38,773 nucleotides of DNA, taken from NCBI GenBank assembly GCA_019634045.1, contig JAHQWA010000037.1:1-38773 (forward strand). Direction: 5' to 3'. The DNA comes from Saprospiraceae bacterium. Its GTDB lineage: Bacteria; Bacteroidota; Bacteroidia; Chitinophagales; Saprospiraceae. Positions 19,701 to 26,816 of the stretch are shown here, piece after piece. A program made the position numbers and the translations under genes. The stretch's first letter is position 1; every line of letters begins with the position of its first letter. The notes beneath the pieces were generated by a model. That model saw only the letters and a program-made list of their open reading frames with translations, did not search any database and was not told where the DNA came from.

Positions 19701-22700
19701 ATTATTGAATGCCCTACTAGTAACCACTACTGCCCGATTATCGAGGAAAATATCATGTTATTCGGCGTGGATCCTTTCGAGTGTACAGCTACCTTGGAAG
19801 TACCATTCCCCGTGATTTCTTCTCCTTGTGGACCTGGCGATTGGATGGTTCGTACGGAAGTGTACCAAGATACTACTCAAGCTCCACTGTACACTATAGG
19901 ACCCGATGACGATAGGACGATAACCGGGGTAGGGCTTGGTGACTATACCATTCGATACATCGTATTTGATGATGTTGGAAGAGAGTTTATCCACCACTGT
20001 ATTTTCCGCGTGGCGGACTTGCAAGAACCCGTGGCAATCTGCCGTAGCGGTTTAGAGGTGGAATTGGATCAGCAAGGTGAAGGTAGATTATTCATTCCTG
20101 ATGTGAACAATGGTAGCTACGACAACTGTGGGGTAGATTCCATCCAAATTCGCCGTAGGTATGATATCGATCCGGTAAGCTGCGAACCTCTTGACGAACC
20201 TTACTTTTCGGAATGGGGTGCTGTAATTGACTTCAATTGTTGTGATGCCGGTAGAAGTACCGTGGTGGAGATGAGAGTAGTTGATGTCAATGGCAATGAA
20301 AATATGTGTTGGATGTACACCGAAGTCTTGGATAACATCCCTCCAATCTTTACCGGTATTGATGATACCAGTTTGAGTTGTGAAGATCTACCATTGGATT
20401 TCAACCCCTATGATACTGCACATTTAGTGGCTGTTTTTGGTGAGCCGACTATCGAGGACAACTGTGGTTCAACTGCCATTGAAATCAGTCCTGTTGTAGA
20501 ATGGGAGGATTGTAGCTATGGAAATATTACACGTCGTTTCAGAGTAATTAATCCGAACGGCGTTCCTACTAATTTCATCTACAGTCAGTTCATTACGGTG
20601 ACGCGTAGTATGGAGTACGAGATTCGATTCCCGAAAGATACCGAGACCAACTGCATTGATTTAGTAGATACCCTGATCTTGGACCGCATTGGGTGCGATT
20701 CCTTCTCCGTGACCTACGAAGATGTATTCTTACCCAAAGATGCCAATGAGTGCTACAACTTCATTCGGACTTATCATGTGATCAATCACTGTGAGTGGGA
20801 TGGTATCTCAGGAGCAGTAGAAATATCAAGGGATGAAGATTGTGATGGTGTAGAAGGCGAAGAAGCGGTTTGGGTACTTCGTTTGTCGGATACAAGTTAC
20901 ATCGACCGCGATACCTTTGCCTTTAATACTATCCCAGCCTTGCAAACGAAGGGACAAGCATGTGATGGTACTACGAATCCCCAGGGATACTGGCGAGGTG
21001 TGTCTTCTACAGGCTATTGGACTTATACCCAGCGGATCAAGATTTTCGATCTCGATGCCCCAGAAATAATCTTCACGCCCATAGATCCAGTTTGTACCGA
21101 AACGGCTGCTTGTGAGCAACTAGTAGAATATCCATTTACAGTGATCGAAGGTTGCTTCCTGGATAGTATTTCTAGTGTTCGGGTATTCTTGGACGCTTTC
21201 TCTAATGGAACCTTGGACGAGGAACTTCCTGCTTCTGCAGTACTGGGTAGCGCTCCTGACTTTACTATCAGTCACGCCTTCCCAATTGGTGAGCACAGAT
21301 TGGAACTTCGGGTGACCGACGGATGCGGAAACTTAAGAAGTGCCTTGCTACCATTTGAAGTGCGAGACTGCTATGTTCCTGATCCAATCTGCCAAAATGG
21401 ATATGTCGTAAATCTTGGACCAGTTCCGGCCGGTACAGACAACAATGGAGATGGTGAGGAGGATGAAGCAGGAGTACTCTTAGAGGCGACGGACGTGATC
21501 AGTGTACTAGAAGATGAATGTACGCAGCCATTAAGATTCTCGATTAATCGATTAGAGGAAGCCGCTGATATTGGCTCTACCAGTTTGATCTTTACTTGTG
21601 ATGATAGATATAGTGCTGAAGTAGAACTACATGTCTGGGATGGAGCCTTTAATCCGGAGGCATTGCAGCCGGATAGTACCATTGGCGGACTGAACAATAA
21701 GTCTTGTATCATTACGGTCTATATCCAAGATGAAGATAATCTATGTTCTAATTGTGCGGATGATACCGCCTTGGAAGGCCTGATCGAAGGCCCGGCCATG
21801 ATGCCTGCCAACAGTACTGTGATTTTAGATGTCGAAAACTATGGAACGATCGGTAGTAATGATGGTTATTACTTTGCTCCTGGAGTGGAGCTAGGCGAGG
21901 ATTATACCGTTAAGCCGATCTTAGATGAATTCCATCGCTATGGCATTACCACACTAGATATTTTGCGTATCTATCGTCACATTCGTGGAGATCTACCTAT
22001 GGAGAATCCCTATCAGTTAATTGCTGCGGATGTCAACAATACACATACCATTACTACCATGGACATGGTCGAATTGCGTCGCCTGCTACTTGAGGATATT
22101 GAGCAATTCACTAACAATACGAGTTATCGCTTCATTCCGACTCAGTATGATTTCCCTGCAAACAATAATCCTTGGATGGAGGAATTCCCTGAATCAATTA
22201 CGGTGGAAAATGTCTCTACCTGCGTACTCGGTTTGGACTTTATTTCATTGAAAGTAGGGGATGTGGTGAATGCGAGTTATGGGGAAGGCTTTAGCGCTGC
22301 AGAACTTGATGAACGAGGAGCCGGTACATTCAAGATTAACGCGCTCGATTATGAGTTAGCAACTGGAGAAAAGCAGCTGGTCAGCTTTACCGTACCTAGA
22401 GAAAAACTAGTTGAAGGATACCAATTCACGATGTACTTGGATCCCTCAGCCCTGGCCATTGTCGACCTACACTATGGCTTGGCACAGGCCGGAAACTTTG
22501 GTGTTAAACGCATGGCAGATGGCATCCTTACTACCAGTTGGAATGGTCAGCTAGATATTCCCTTGGATACCAAAGAAGTAGAACTATTTGCGATAGAAGT
22601 TGAAGCCAAGATGGCAGCGAATTTAAGTGAGCTCATTGAGATCAATTCAGATCTGCTAGGAGCAGAAGCTTACGATAACGCGAATGAAATACTAGATATA

Positions 22701-22997
22701 GAATTGGATTGGACAGAAATCTCCAGGCCGGAAAAAGCATTCCAAGTTTGGCAGAATTACCCCAACCCATTCAGATTAGAGACGAGCGTACAATTTGAAA
22801 TACAAAATCCAGGAAAAGTACAATTGATTGTTCACAATCCTGAAGGTCAACTAATTTATCACGAAGAGGCCAATTATGACGCCGGTCGCCATCGGCTAAA
22901 TATACTGGCCAAGGATCTCAAAGCGAGCGGTTTGCTATACTATACCCTGAAAACGGATACCGATAGCCAAACCCGCCGCATGATCCTAATGAAGTAA
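13785..22997 (+). CDS. Giant modular T9SS-secreted protein, paralogue of the upstream gene
   Basis: This complete protein has 3070 residues. A signal peptide (basic start, hydrophobic core about residues 22-36, likely cleavage after VQA at 41) directs Sec export. Then come a poorly recognised N-terminal region to about base 15300, one Ig-like segment, one DUF11 domain with an Asp-rich linker (15549-15955), nine Cys/DNGTP repeats (15969-18540), HYR-like modules carrying a unique insert (about 18650-19150), two dockerin-like half-repeats (about 21900-22110), a cohesin-like segment (about 22370-22730) and a T9SS sorting domain with NYPNPFRLETSVQFEI. From about 19230 on it aligns in order with the end of the upstream protein: both share DTETNC, TYEDVFLP, RTYHVINHCEWDGIS and SRDEDCDG. 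This indicates gene duplication followed by different repeat expansion. Function is unknown; a surface structural or adhesive role is inference. Confidence 0.92.
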   Translation: MNNTIYNIKQKKWQLLMASRTAISYLLLIPFLLLFLNNVQAEGVKQVAPNPDDFVMLLIDEGAYGNFGAYNGPENSRLYFEIQDPDELVYLGLSRAYRLSGAPFSVGTYEFRIRRLSDGAVVHGPFSVNAFTENVSSWEDAANGPAAITGNGYETTDDRYVFDPNEAGKYFIEFKDVTVIGYWDITVAKDNQEIGGRVYSTNWAFRTPTRDRELPECVWDREFNGIIYSYTSDGFVSRIDFSNSGFQGLSFNVAFNRTGPGSTGDLELDRQSVPGQNLTSNSAEHLIFLNEPDINLFPDGVCGDLSVSTNFLCGDTEGYCIPVEVTRPGQVEVILDFNQNGQYDPELGDVILIQDFEEGGELVACIPWDGLKGDGTPAELGDIVDLSVRYTQGVQHWALFDAEFLKQGFCVEVVRPVCSTNNSSNILYWDDRNIPDAPGTNSPKDGRTGCECRTEGCRTFTNFDPNIPNCDRIDDDITTGYGDKNTLNTWWFASTTVNLFASIPIVAVQIEAEDEVCENTLAEISLAINGTLTVSTISWEGPNGPINTGGPENTSIFVDEPGIYTAIVTDDAGCTITATHSLSHIVCPIDIELDKSVDNPNPAIGDVVTFTIQVTNFGPGFATGVTVTDYLPNGLDNPTNISNGGVFSGGNITWSDLTLDEGQVLDLTFQITVVPGSDYVNLAEVTTMDQPDIDSTPGNGVDTDNDGNVADDPDDEDDGDGVVLQPEACSLQVTIQNVLCDNNGTPADPDDDTFTFQMMVEGTSTSDEWVVTDFQDIRGAYNTLLTFGPYPISGGNLNFTVQDRFFAGLCSTDVTVEAPFTCSTDCFLKALYENVQCDDNGTPADPLDDTYTVDITVAGFNTGNNWEVVVDGEVQQGPYDIPITIGPFLVVEGDKLITIRDEADPACSEVLEIQAPDFCSPACAISAEVSNLLCDDNGTPLDASDDTYTFDLMVNDLNNASLSWESADGQFEGFYGFPVAMGPFPISGGSISLNIRDSEDPSCTTFLQVDPPATCSDQCALDVVINEVNCDDQGTESDGDDDTFTILITVNALNANGSGWRVEGESVIRQFGNSLTLGPYNISDGAISFTVVDSDDPECRQVVEVDAPPHCSTECRLETAISNTRCEDNGTPADPSDDVFYFDVLITGQNVSDNGWTTSDGLGSGQYGEVTTVGPYAIADGDASVFIIDNADQGCNALLFVPAPETCSDQCAIEALVENVECDDNDTPTDPSDDLYYFDLTVSPLNNVGVGWTSEGVVSGVYNVTRRMGPYAIADGDLSLVIADLNDSSCNVTIDVEAPATCSDRCVIEIVSSSVECADNDTPSRPEDDLYYFTVLVNGVNSTGNIWLATDGENEYTGTYGEEAVLGPFPIADGNVQLSFTDFNDQECVSSVIVEAPETCSDACEIIETLVDNIECSDNNTSADPTDDTFTFEVTVSALNPGGGWTASNGQSGVYGEATVLGPFPIAGGEVFLQIEDNDKADCITSFSVQPPEPCSPDCLIDVEVVEVTCDDQGTFDNPFDDTFVYSVIVTGQNGGSTWRASDGTTGNYGELTVSNTHRVTEGVITITIIDVETGRCSFEFEVGPPLPEIECPEDTDEAEQTGLVQTVTGDLTAEDLFFDDVDTLCWLPTEYFQAGDHNYDLVNFKTAEGDDPIGYTFILYTDMTVNPVPAPWPNGMVDGVGTLFWGEYYPLEPCCYTQVSGTEPFPLSEDQFRSPYVDTTGLFDRQMTAVTQFAMMLAPDQAYSLLTTTWLAGNTGHYAWVIIGTGEEAEPLIFTDESVDVDTYPQQGVRYDLRLDDIETVLNNVDALDWLGRAVVSDSYCGVDSITFEDRLNPFDDCEDATISRTFYLSDINGNVDSCEQEITFRRNKINDVFLPAGTAIFNCGETFPVTDEGAPHPEVTGFPFVLTLDGYAELEVGGNDNITVVYKDLFDYETSDIFTVSREWSIIDECDLDTVNTFIQTIKVGGFSEPIIECPTSNHYCPIIEENIMLFGVDPFECTATLEVPFPVISSPCGPGDWMVRTEVYQDTTQAPLYTIGPDDDRTITGVGLGDYTIRYIVFDDVGREFIHHCIFRVADLQEPVAICRSGLEVELDQQGEGRLFIPDVNNGSYDNCGVDSIQIRRRYDIDPVSCEPLDEPYFSEWGAVIDFNCCDAGRSTVVEMRVVDVNGNENMCWMYTEVLDNIPPIFTGIDDTSLSCEDLPLDFNPYDTAHLVAVFGEPTIEDNCGSTAIEISPVVEWEDCSYGNITRRFRVINPNGVPTNFIYSQFITVTRSMEYEIRFPKDTETNCIDLVDTLILDRIGCDSFSVTYEDVFLPKDANECYNFIRTYHVINHCEWDGISGAVEISRDEDCDGVEGEEAVWVLRLSDTSYIDRDTFAFNTIPALQTKGQACDGTTNPQGYWRGVSSTGYWTYTQRIKIFDLDAPEIIFTPIDPVCTETAACEQLVEYPFTVIEGCFLDSISSVRVFLDAFSNGTLDEELPASAVLGSAPDFTISHAFPIGEHRLELRVTDGCGNLRSALLPFEVRDCYVPDPICQNGYVVNLGPVPAGTDNNGDGEEDEAGVLLEATDVISVLEDECTQPLRFSINRLEEAADIGSTSLIFTCDDRYSAEVELHVWDGAFNPEALQPDSTIGGLNNKSCIITVYIQDEDNLCSNCADDTALEGLIEGPAMMPANSTVILDVENYGTIGSNDGYYFAPGVELGEDYTVKPILDEFHRYGITTLDILRIYRHIRGDLPMENPYQLIAADVNNTHTITTMDMVELRRLLLEDIEQFTNNTSYRFIPTQYDFPANNNPWMEEFPESITVENVSTCVLGLDFISLKVGDVVNASYGEGFSAAELDERGAGTFKINALDYELATGEKQLVSFTVPREKLVEGYQFTMYLDPSALAIVDLHYGLAQAGNFGVKRMADGILTTSWNGQLDIPLDTKEVELFAIEVEAKMAANLSELIEINSDLLGAEAYDNANEILDIELDWTEISRPEKAFQVWQNYPNPFRLETSVQFEIQNPGKVQLIVHNPEGQLIYHEEANYDAGRHRLNILAKDLKASGLLYYTLKTDTDSQTRRMILMK
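15969..18540 (+). repeat. Nine copies of the Cys/DNGTP protein repeat
   Basis: These are the same repeat as in the upstream gene, opening at CSLQVT, CFLKAL, CAISAE, CALDVV, CRLETA, CAIEAL, CVIEIV, CEIIET and CLIDVE. The loop varies more here: DNNGTPADPDDD in copy 1, DDQGTESDGDDD in copy 4, DDNDTPTDPSDD in copy 6 and SDNNTSADPTDD in copy 8. The conserved Asp pair, the following aromatic strand, the G-P-[FY]-x-I motif and the closing ETCSD or ATCSD are kept throughout. Confidence 0.85.
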
Positions 22998-23024
22998 AAA
23001 TTTTCGTCTACTATAGTATGTATC

Positions 23025-23058
23025 ATGGAAGATTGACTTGTCAATCTTCCATTTTTTT
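23025..23058 (+). terminator. Strong intrinsic terminator after the second giant gene
   Basis: A perfect 12-pair stem (ATGGAAGATTGA with TCAATCTTCCAT) with a four-base CTTG loop runs into seven T, starting 27 bases after the stop codon. Confidence 0.93.
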
Positions 23059-23069
23059 GTGCGCCCCAC

Positions 23070-23098
23070 AAAAAAATGTTGGTGTTTCCCCCCCAACA
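23070..23098 (-). terminator. Intrinsic terminator of the minus-strand hydrolase gene
   Basis: Read on the minus strand, TGTTGG and CCAACA form a six-pair stem followed by seven T. It lies about 40 bases past the hydrolase stop codon and back to back with the plus-strand terminator. The stem belongs to the TGTTGGTG motif family seen in other gaps of the window. Confidence 0.65.
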
Positions 23099-23138
23099 AT
23101 AACTAATCTCCCAAAAAATAAATGTACCCTCAATCCCA

Positions 23139-24347
23139 TCACTTCAAGCTCGTCTTCACCTCCACCTCCTGATGTAACGTCCGATGCACTGGGCACTTAT
23201 TCGCAATCTCCAATAAACGAGCCCGCTGTTCTTCGGTTAAATCCCCTACTATTTCCAGTACGCGATCAAAATGATCAATCTTGCTGGTTTTATTTTCGAC
23301 ATCGGCCATGTCAGAGGCATAGTCCTTATAGTGTTCCAAGTGGACCTTTACCTCCTGCAAGTCCCATTTCTTGCGACGCGCATACATCTGTAGGGTCATC
23401 GCCGTGCAAGCCCCCAGGCCGGCCGTAACCAAATCGTAGGGCGTAGGCCCAAAGTCATTACCTCCAATACTCACCGGTTCATCCGCTTGCAGACTGTGCT
23501 GCCTGACCATGATCTCCGTGGTGAACCCCTCCGGACCCAAACGGACACTAACCTCTTTTTCTGCTCTCAATCGATCTTGCGCAGGTAAGCCCAGGTATCG
23601 TTTTACCCAGCTCGCTACGGTTTCGCCCACATATTGGGCATCATATTTATCGGGAAGAAGGTGATCAGCCCCATCCAGACTGATGAAGCTTTTGGGATGC
23701 ATGGCGGCTTGGTAAAGCCGGGCAGCATTATCAATATTGACCGTGCGGTCTTGTGGAGAATGCATGATCAAAAGAGCCTTTCCCAAATGTTTAATCTTAT
23801 CATCAAGAGCGTTGGATCTAATATCTTCTAAAAACTGCTTCTTTACCTGAAAGGGTCGTCCGCCGATATTAACCTGGGCAACACCATGGGCTTCAATCTC
23901 TTCAATACTGGACCCTAGAAGGTGACTGACATGTTCTGGATCATAAGGGGCACCTATGGTAGCCACCGCTTTTACAGCGGGGAGATTAGTCGCCGCACAT
24001 AATACTGCGGCACCTCCCAAAGAATGTCCGACCAAGAGAGAAGGAGCCGTATAGTGCTCTTCCAGGAAGGCGGCAGCTGAGATCAGGTCTTCCACGTTGG
24101 AACTAAAGTTGGTATCCGAAAAATCGCCCTCGCTTTCACCCAAACCGGTAAAATCAAAACGCAAGACAGCCACTCCGCTTAAGTTAAGCGCCTGACTAAT
24201 ATGGCGGACGGCGGAGAGATTTTTACTACAGGTAAAGCAGTGGGCAAACAAAGCAAAAGAATGTGGATGCTGATTAGCCGGGAACTCTAGCTTGGCAGCT
24301 AACATTTCTCCGTCAGCATTTGGGAACTGAACTTTTATGGAAGCCAT
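23139..24347 (-). CDS. Bifunctional alpha/beta hydrolase-OsmC family protein
   Basis: From the ATG at 24347 the protein has 402 residues; the upstream GTG at 24401 would add 18 unconserved-looking residues and is not preferred. Residues 1 to about 255 form an alpha/beta hydrolase with the nucleophile elbow GHSLGG (Ser109) and likely triad partners Asp200 (SPQD) and His229 (GADHL). Residues about 265-402 form an OsmC/Ohr domain with the two expected cysteines, Cys314 (LGACTAMT) and Cys385 (NKCPVHRTL). OsmC-type proteins reduce organic hydroperoxides with such a cysteine pair; the hydrolase half probably cleaves an ester or related bond, substrate unknown. This fusion is a known architecture. 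There is no signal peptide, so it should be cytoplasmic. It follows a putative esterase gene on the same strand after about 118 bases. Confidence 0.9.
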   Translation of the reverse strand: MASIKVQFPNADGEMLAAKLEFPANQHPHSFALFAHCFTCSKNLSAVRHISQALNLSGVAVLRFDFTGLGESEGDFSDTNFSSNVEDLISAAAFLEEHYTAPSLLVGHSLGGAAVLCAATNLPAVKAVATIGAPYDPEHVSHLLGSSIEEIEAHGVAQVNIGGRPFQVKKQFLEDIRSNALDDKIKHLGKALLIMHSPQDRTVNIDNAARLYQAAMHPKSFISLDGADHLLPDKYDAQYVGETVASWVKRYLGLPAQDRLRAEKEVSVRLGPEGFTTEIMVRQHSLQADEPVSIGGNDFGPTPYDLVTAGLGACTAMTLQMYARRKKWDLQEVKVHLEHYKDYASDMADVENKTSKIDHFDRVLEIVGDLTEEQRARLLEIANKCPVHRTLHQEVEVKTSLK

Positions 24348-24465
24348 GATACTTGGTTTTTCAACATAAACGGTAGACGATAGGCTAGGGTTGAAGATCA
24401 CCTCTCATGTAACTGTCGTAGTCGTAACACTTGCTAGGCAAGACGGTCTGTTCAAGCTACTTCAA

Positions 24466-25299
24466 TTACTGACTAAACCCCCAGCGTAGGAATTGTGGCA
24501 ATACGCGTCCCCAGGTCTGGGGATTGTGTTCTCCCCCCTCTACTTCAACATATTCGATAGCTTTATAGCCTAGTTGCCGTAAGATAGCCATGAGGTCTTG
24601 GGTGTCGTCAATGGAATCGATCACACCATTATTGTTGCGGTCTTCCGTTTCGTCTAAGGTACCCGTCTGAAACCAAAAACGTAAGCCAGGCTTCATGGGG
24701 CCTTTCTTGATTTGCGTGTGCATAATTCGGTTGGCATCCGGGAATTTAGCGTCAAAGGCTTCAGATCGCCACCATAGCGAACCGCTAAAGACGCCAGCTT
24801 GACCGAAAATATCGGGATGATTCCAGACGATATCCAAGGCGGAAAGCCCCCCTAAAGAGAATCCCGCAAAAGAATGTGCTTGTGGAGCATTGCTTACTCT
24901 ATATCGCTCTTTCAATTCCGGCAGCAATTCTTTGGTAATGAATAAACCGTAAGGCCTGGCTTTACTTCCTCTACCCTTGTAATCTGCTTGTACGCTGACG
25001 CCATAAGTGTGCATGCGGTCCATAGCAGGTATAGCCACCAGCATAAAGGGCTGGAGTTTTGACTTTGCATAAGTCGACCCTAGACAAGCCATCAATTGTA
25101 AAGCCTCTGCATCTTGTCCATCATTGAGGAAAAGAATGCGTAGCGGCTTCGAGGATTTGTGATAAGCAGGTGGTAGATAGACTTCTATGTCGAAAGAGGT
25201 GCCCAATCTTTTAGATGAAAAGCCCCTTAGTTGTTCCTTGGTCCAGTCACGTGAGCGCGGGAACGTAAAGACGTGCTGGATAATGCTCGATAACTTCAT
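24466..25299 (-). CDS. Putative esterase (esterase D / enterochelin esterase-like fold)
   Basis: This 277-residue protein matches the putative esterase family (PF00756-like): strand VYLPPAY, LFLNDGQD, nucleophile elbow GFSLGG with Ser148, and a likely catalytic His258 in GGEHNPQTW near the end. The acid residue is probably Asp216 in TGTLDE. An insert right after it, DRNNNGVID (220-228), resembles an EF-hand-type calcium loop. No signal peptide is seen. The substrate cannot be told from sequence; relatives hydrolyse S-formylglutathione, siderophore esters or acyl groups. The gene is divergent from the coiled-coil/SPOR gene, with about 380 bases between them. Confidence 0.82.
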   Translation of the reverse strand: MKLSSIIQHVFTFPRSRDWTKEQLRGFSSKRLGTSFDIEVYLPPAYHKSSKPLRILFLNDGQDAEALQLMACLGSTYAKSKLQPFMLVAIPAMDRMHTYGVSVQADYKGRGSKARPYGLFITKELLPELKERYRVSNAPQAHSFAGFSLGGLSALDIVWNHPDIFGQAGVFSGSLWWRSEAFDAKFPDANRIMHTQIKKGPMKPGLRFWFQTGTLDETEDRNNNGVIDSIDDTQDLMAILRQLGYKAIEYVEVEGGEHNPQTWGRVLPQFLRWGFSQ

Positions 25300-25443
25300 A
25301 ACTACTTTAATAACCTATTTTATCCTTTTTGTAGCGCAAATATGCACTTTCTATACTAAAAATCATTCCTGGGATCGTTTAGATACATATATGTTAAAGA
25401 GAAAGTTGTTTTTTTGTATAAATTTCAGAAAATTGCATAGGCT

Positions 25444-25468
25444 TACAGTATGCATTCGTGGTACTGTA
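25444..25468. promoter_or_regulatory. Operator-like inverted repeat in a divergent intergenic region
   Basis: TACAGTA and TACTGTA form a perfect 7-base inverted repeat separated by 11 bases, about two helical turns in total, as expected of a site for a dimeric regulator. It lies between the divergent esterase and SPOR-like genes. The same 380-base gap (25300-25679) also holds TTTTTTTGTATAAATTT near 25410, similar to the suf promoter region, and otherwise no gene larger than the mini-ORF at 25604. Confidence 0.4.
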
Positions 25469-25600
25469 TACACGCACTAAGCGTTCGAATGTTGTTTTAT
25501 ACAAGTCTCTACATTTTGCAGCAACACTAAATTCCATGTTACTACCTGCTACTCACAGAGTACAGGGGGCTTGGATACTGCAATTTGAAAAGGAGGGAAA

Positions 25601-25630
25601 TTAATGGATAAACAGCTTCTCATCCACTAA
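25601..25630 (+). other. Possible leader mini-ORF of 8 codons in a stem-loop
   Basis: AAAAGGAGGGAAATTA precedes ATG at 25604, and the frame MDKQLLIH ends at TAA (25628-25630), 49 bases before the SPOR-like gene. The start region (TTAATGGAT) can pair with the stop region (ATCCACTAA) with one mismatch. Such a strong Shine-Dalgarno sequence is unusual in Bacteroidota. It could be a translated leader or chance. Confidence 0.3.
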
Positions 25631-25679
25631 TCCGCCCCCAAAGAACGTTATTGAATAACTTAAACGAAAAATTTTTACC

Positions 25680-26297
25680 ATGAGAATGCTAACACGTATT
25701 ATTATCCTAACGTTGATGGTGTCATTCGGGTATACTGCCCACGCTCAAAAATTAACCAAAGAAGAAAAGAAGGCGCTCAAAGCACAATTGAAGAAATACC
25801 GCAAAAATCCAGAACTGCTTAGAGACCTTACGGAAGAATCTGATGCCCTCCGTGAAGAAAATCGCGAACTACAATCTCGTATCAACCAGATGGAGTCTGA
25901 AAAATCACACTCTAGTTCTCAGGTCGCCCAAAAAGACCGGGAGCTCATGGAATTGAACAACAGATTGCTGGACGCTCAAGAAGCACTTCGCCAGAAGAAC
26001 GAAGAACCTCCTGCTGTTATGACGCCGAGAGAAGTAGAAACCGGCACCCATTTCAAAATTCAAATCGGTGCTTACGAAAAGACCTATATTCCTGAAAATC
26101 TAGCTGGAGAGGATATGGGACTTGAATCAGACGGTAGCTTGCAAAAGGTATTGGTCGGAAAATTCAACGACTATCAAGCTGCTAAGGAATTGAAGAAATA
26201 TATTCGTAACATTGGTATCAAAGATGCCTTTATCGTAGCCTACCGAGATGGTTTGAGAGTAGACTTAGACGAAGTAGTTGCGGAAGAGGAACAATAA
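25680..26297 (+). CDS. Secreted coiled-coil protein with SPOR-like C-terminal domain
   Basis: The 205-residue protein starts with a signal peptide (MRMLTRIIILTLMVSFGYTAHA, probable cleavage after about residue 22). Residues about 25-108 are charged with heptad-like Leu spacing (LRDLTEESDALREENRELQ), so a coiled coil is likely. Residues about 123-195 resemble a SPOR domain: FKIQIGAYEK, then QKVLVGKFNDYQAAKEL, then IKDAFIVAYRDG. SPOR domains bind denuded glycan strands of peptidoglycan, which would place the protein in the periplasm with a link to cell wall or division; that role is inference. The gene stands alone with its own terminator. Confidence 0.75.
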   Translation: MRMLTRIIILTLMVSFGYTAHAQKLTKEEKKALKAQLKKYRKNPELLRDLTEESDALREENRELQSRINQMESEKSHSSSQVAQKDRELMELNNRLLDAQEALRQKNEEPPAVMTPREVETGTHFKIQIGAYEKTYIPENLAGEDMGLESDGSLQKVLVGKFNDYQAAKELKKYIRNIGIKDAFIVAYRDGLRVDLDEVVAEEEQ

Positions 26298-26319
26298 AAA
26301 TTAGTTCTTTTCAAGAAAA

Positions 26320-26352
26320 ACCGGAGCAGTGAGATTACTGTTCCGGTTTTTT
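26320..26352 (+). terminator. Intrinsic terminator after the SPOR-like gene
   Basis: An 11-pair stem (ACCGGAGCAGT with ACTGTTCCGGT, one G-T wobble) with a six-base loop ends in six T, 23 bases after the stop codon. Confidence 0.92.
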
Positions 26353-26619
26353 AGTACCCGAAGCTAAGAGTTGCCAAATTTAAATCTGTTCCAGGGTTTT
26401 ATTTCTGATGTTTTGAAATTTATTTTGGTTAAATCTGTTTTATTTTGTGTTTTATTGTTGAATTCCACTGTTTGGCTGAATTTGACCTAAAGGCAATAAA
26501 TAATACTAATTATTTGAGCCGACAAAATTCCATTCTGAAAAGCTCTCCTTTCGCTAAATTTTTGTTGTTATATACCATATAGGATTAATTGTAACTTGTT
26601 GATTGTCAGTTTTTTTGGT
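26353..26619. other. AT-rich intergenic stretch, no gene seen
   Basis: This stretch is T-rich on the plus strand and holds no credible ORF or RNA gene. It leads into the promoter at 26620. Confidence 0.5.
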
Positions 26620-26650
26620 TTTGTTTTTTCCTGCCAAGGAATTACCTTTG
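26620..26650 (+). promoter_or_regulatory. Bacteroidota-type promoter for the ATP-grasp gene
   Basis: TTTG at 26620-26623, a 19-base spacer and TACCTTTG at 26643-26650 match the Bacteroidota -33 TTTG / -7 TAnnTTTG consensus. Transcription would start near 26657, leaving about 160 bases of leader before the ATG at 26817. A small hairpin (GAACC/GGTTC) lies at the start of the leader. Confidence 0.6.
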
Positions 26651-26816
26651 CGACCAGTATGGAACCGCTGGTTCAGATTTGGCTTTAAAAAGCGGGTTTT
26701 ACATAAAAGATTTTTCTTCTGATGAAGGTCCATCCTACTGGCTAGGATACTCATCCACGAAAAGTCAAGGAAAAGCCAGGGAAGTTCCTTTTCGAAAAAC
26801 ACAACAAAAAAACGGA

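Noticed and set aside
23018-23428. 136-codon plus-strand ORF after the second giant gene
   Set aside because: It runs through the terminator and antisense to the well-supported OsmC domain, and the product is a Ser/Pro-rich string without a domain.
26679-26816. TTG-initiated N-terminal extension of the first ATP-grasp protein
   Set aside because: It would start about 22 bases after the predicted transcription start, uses TTG, and looks unlike any ATP-grasp N-terminus; the ATG at 26817 starts a typical MKKIGILFG strand.
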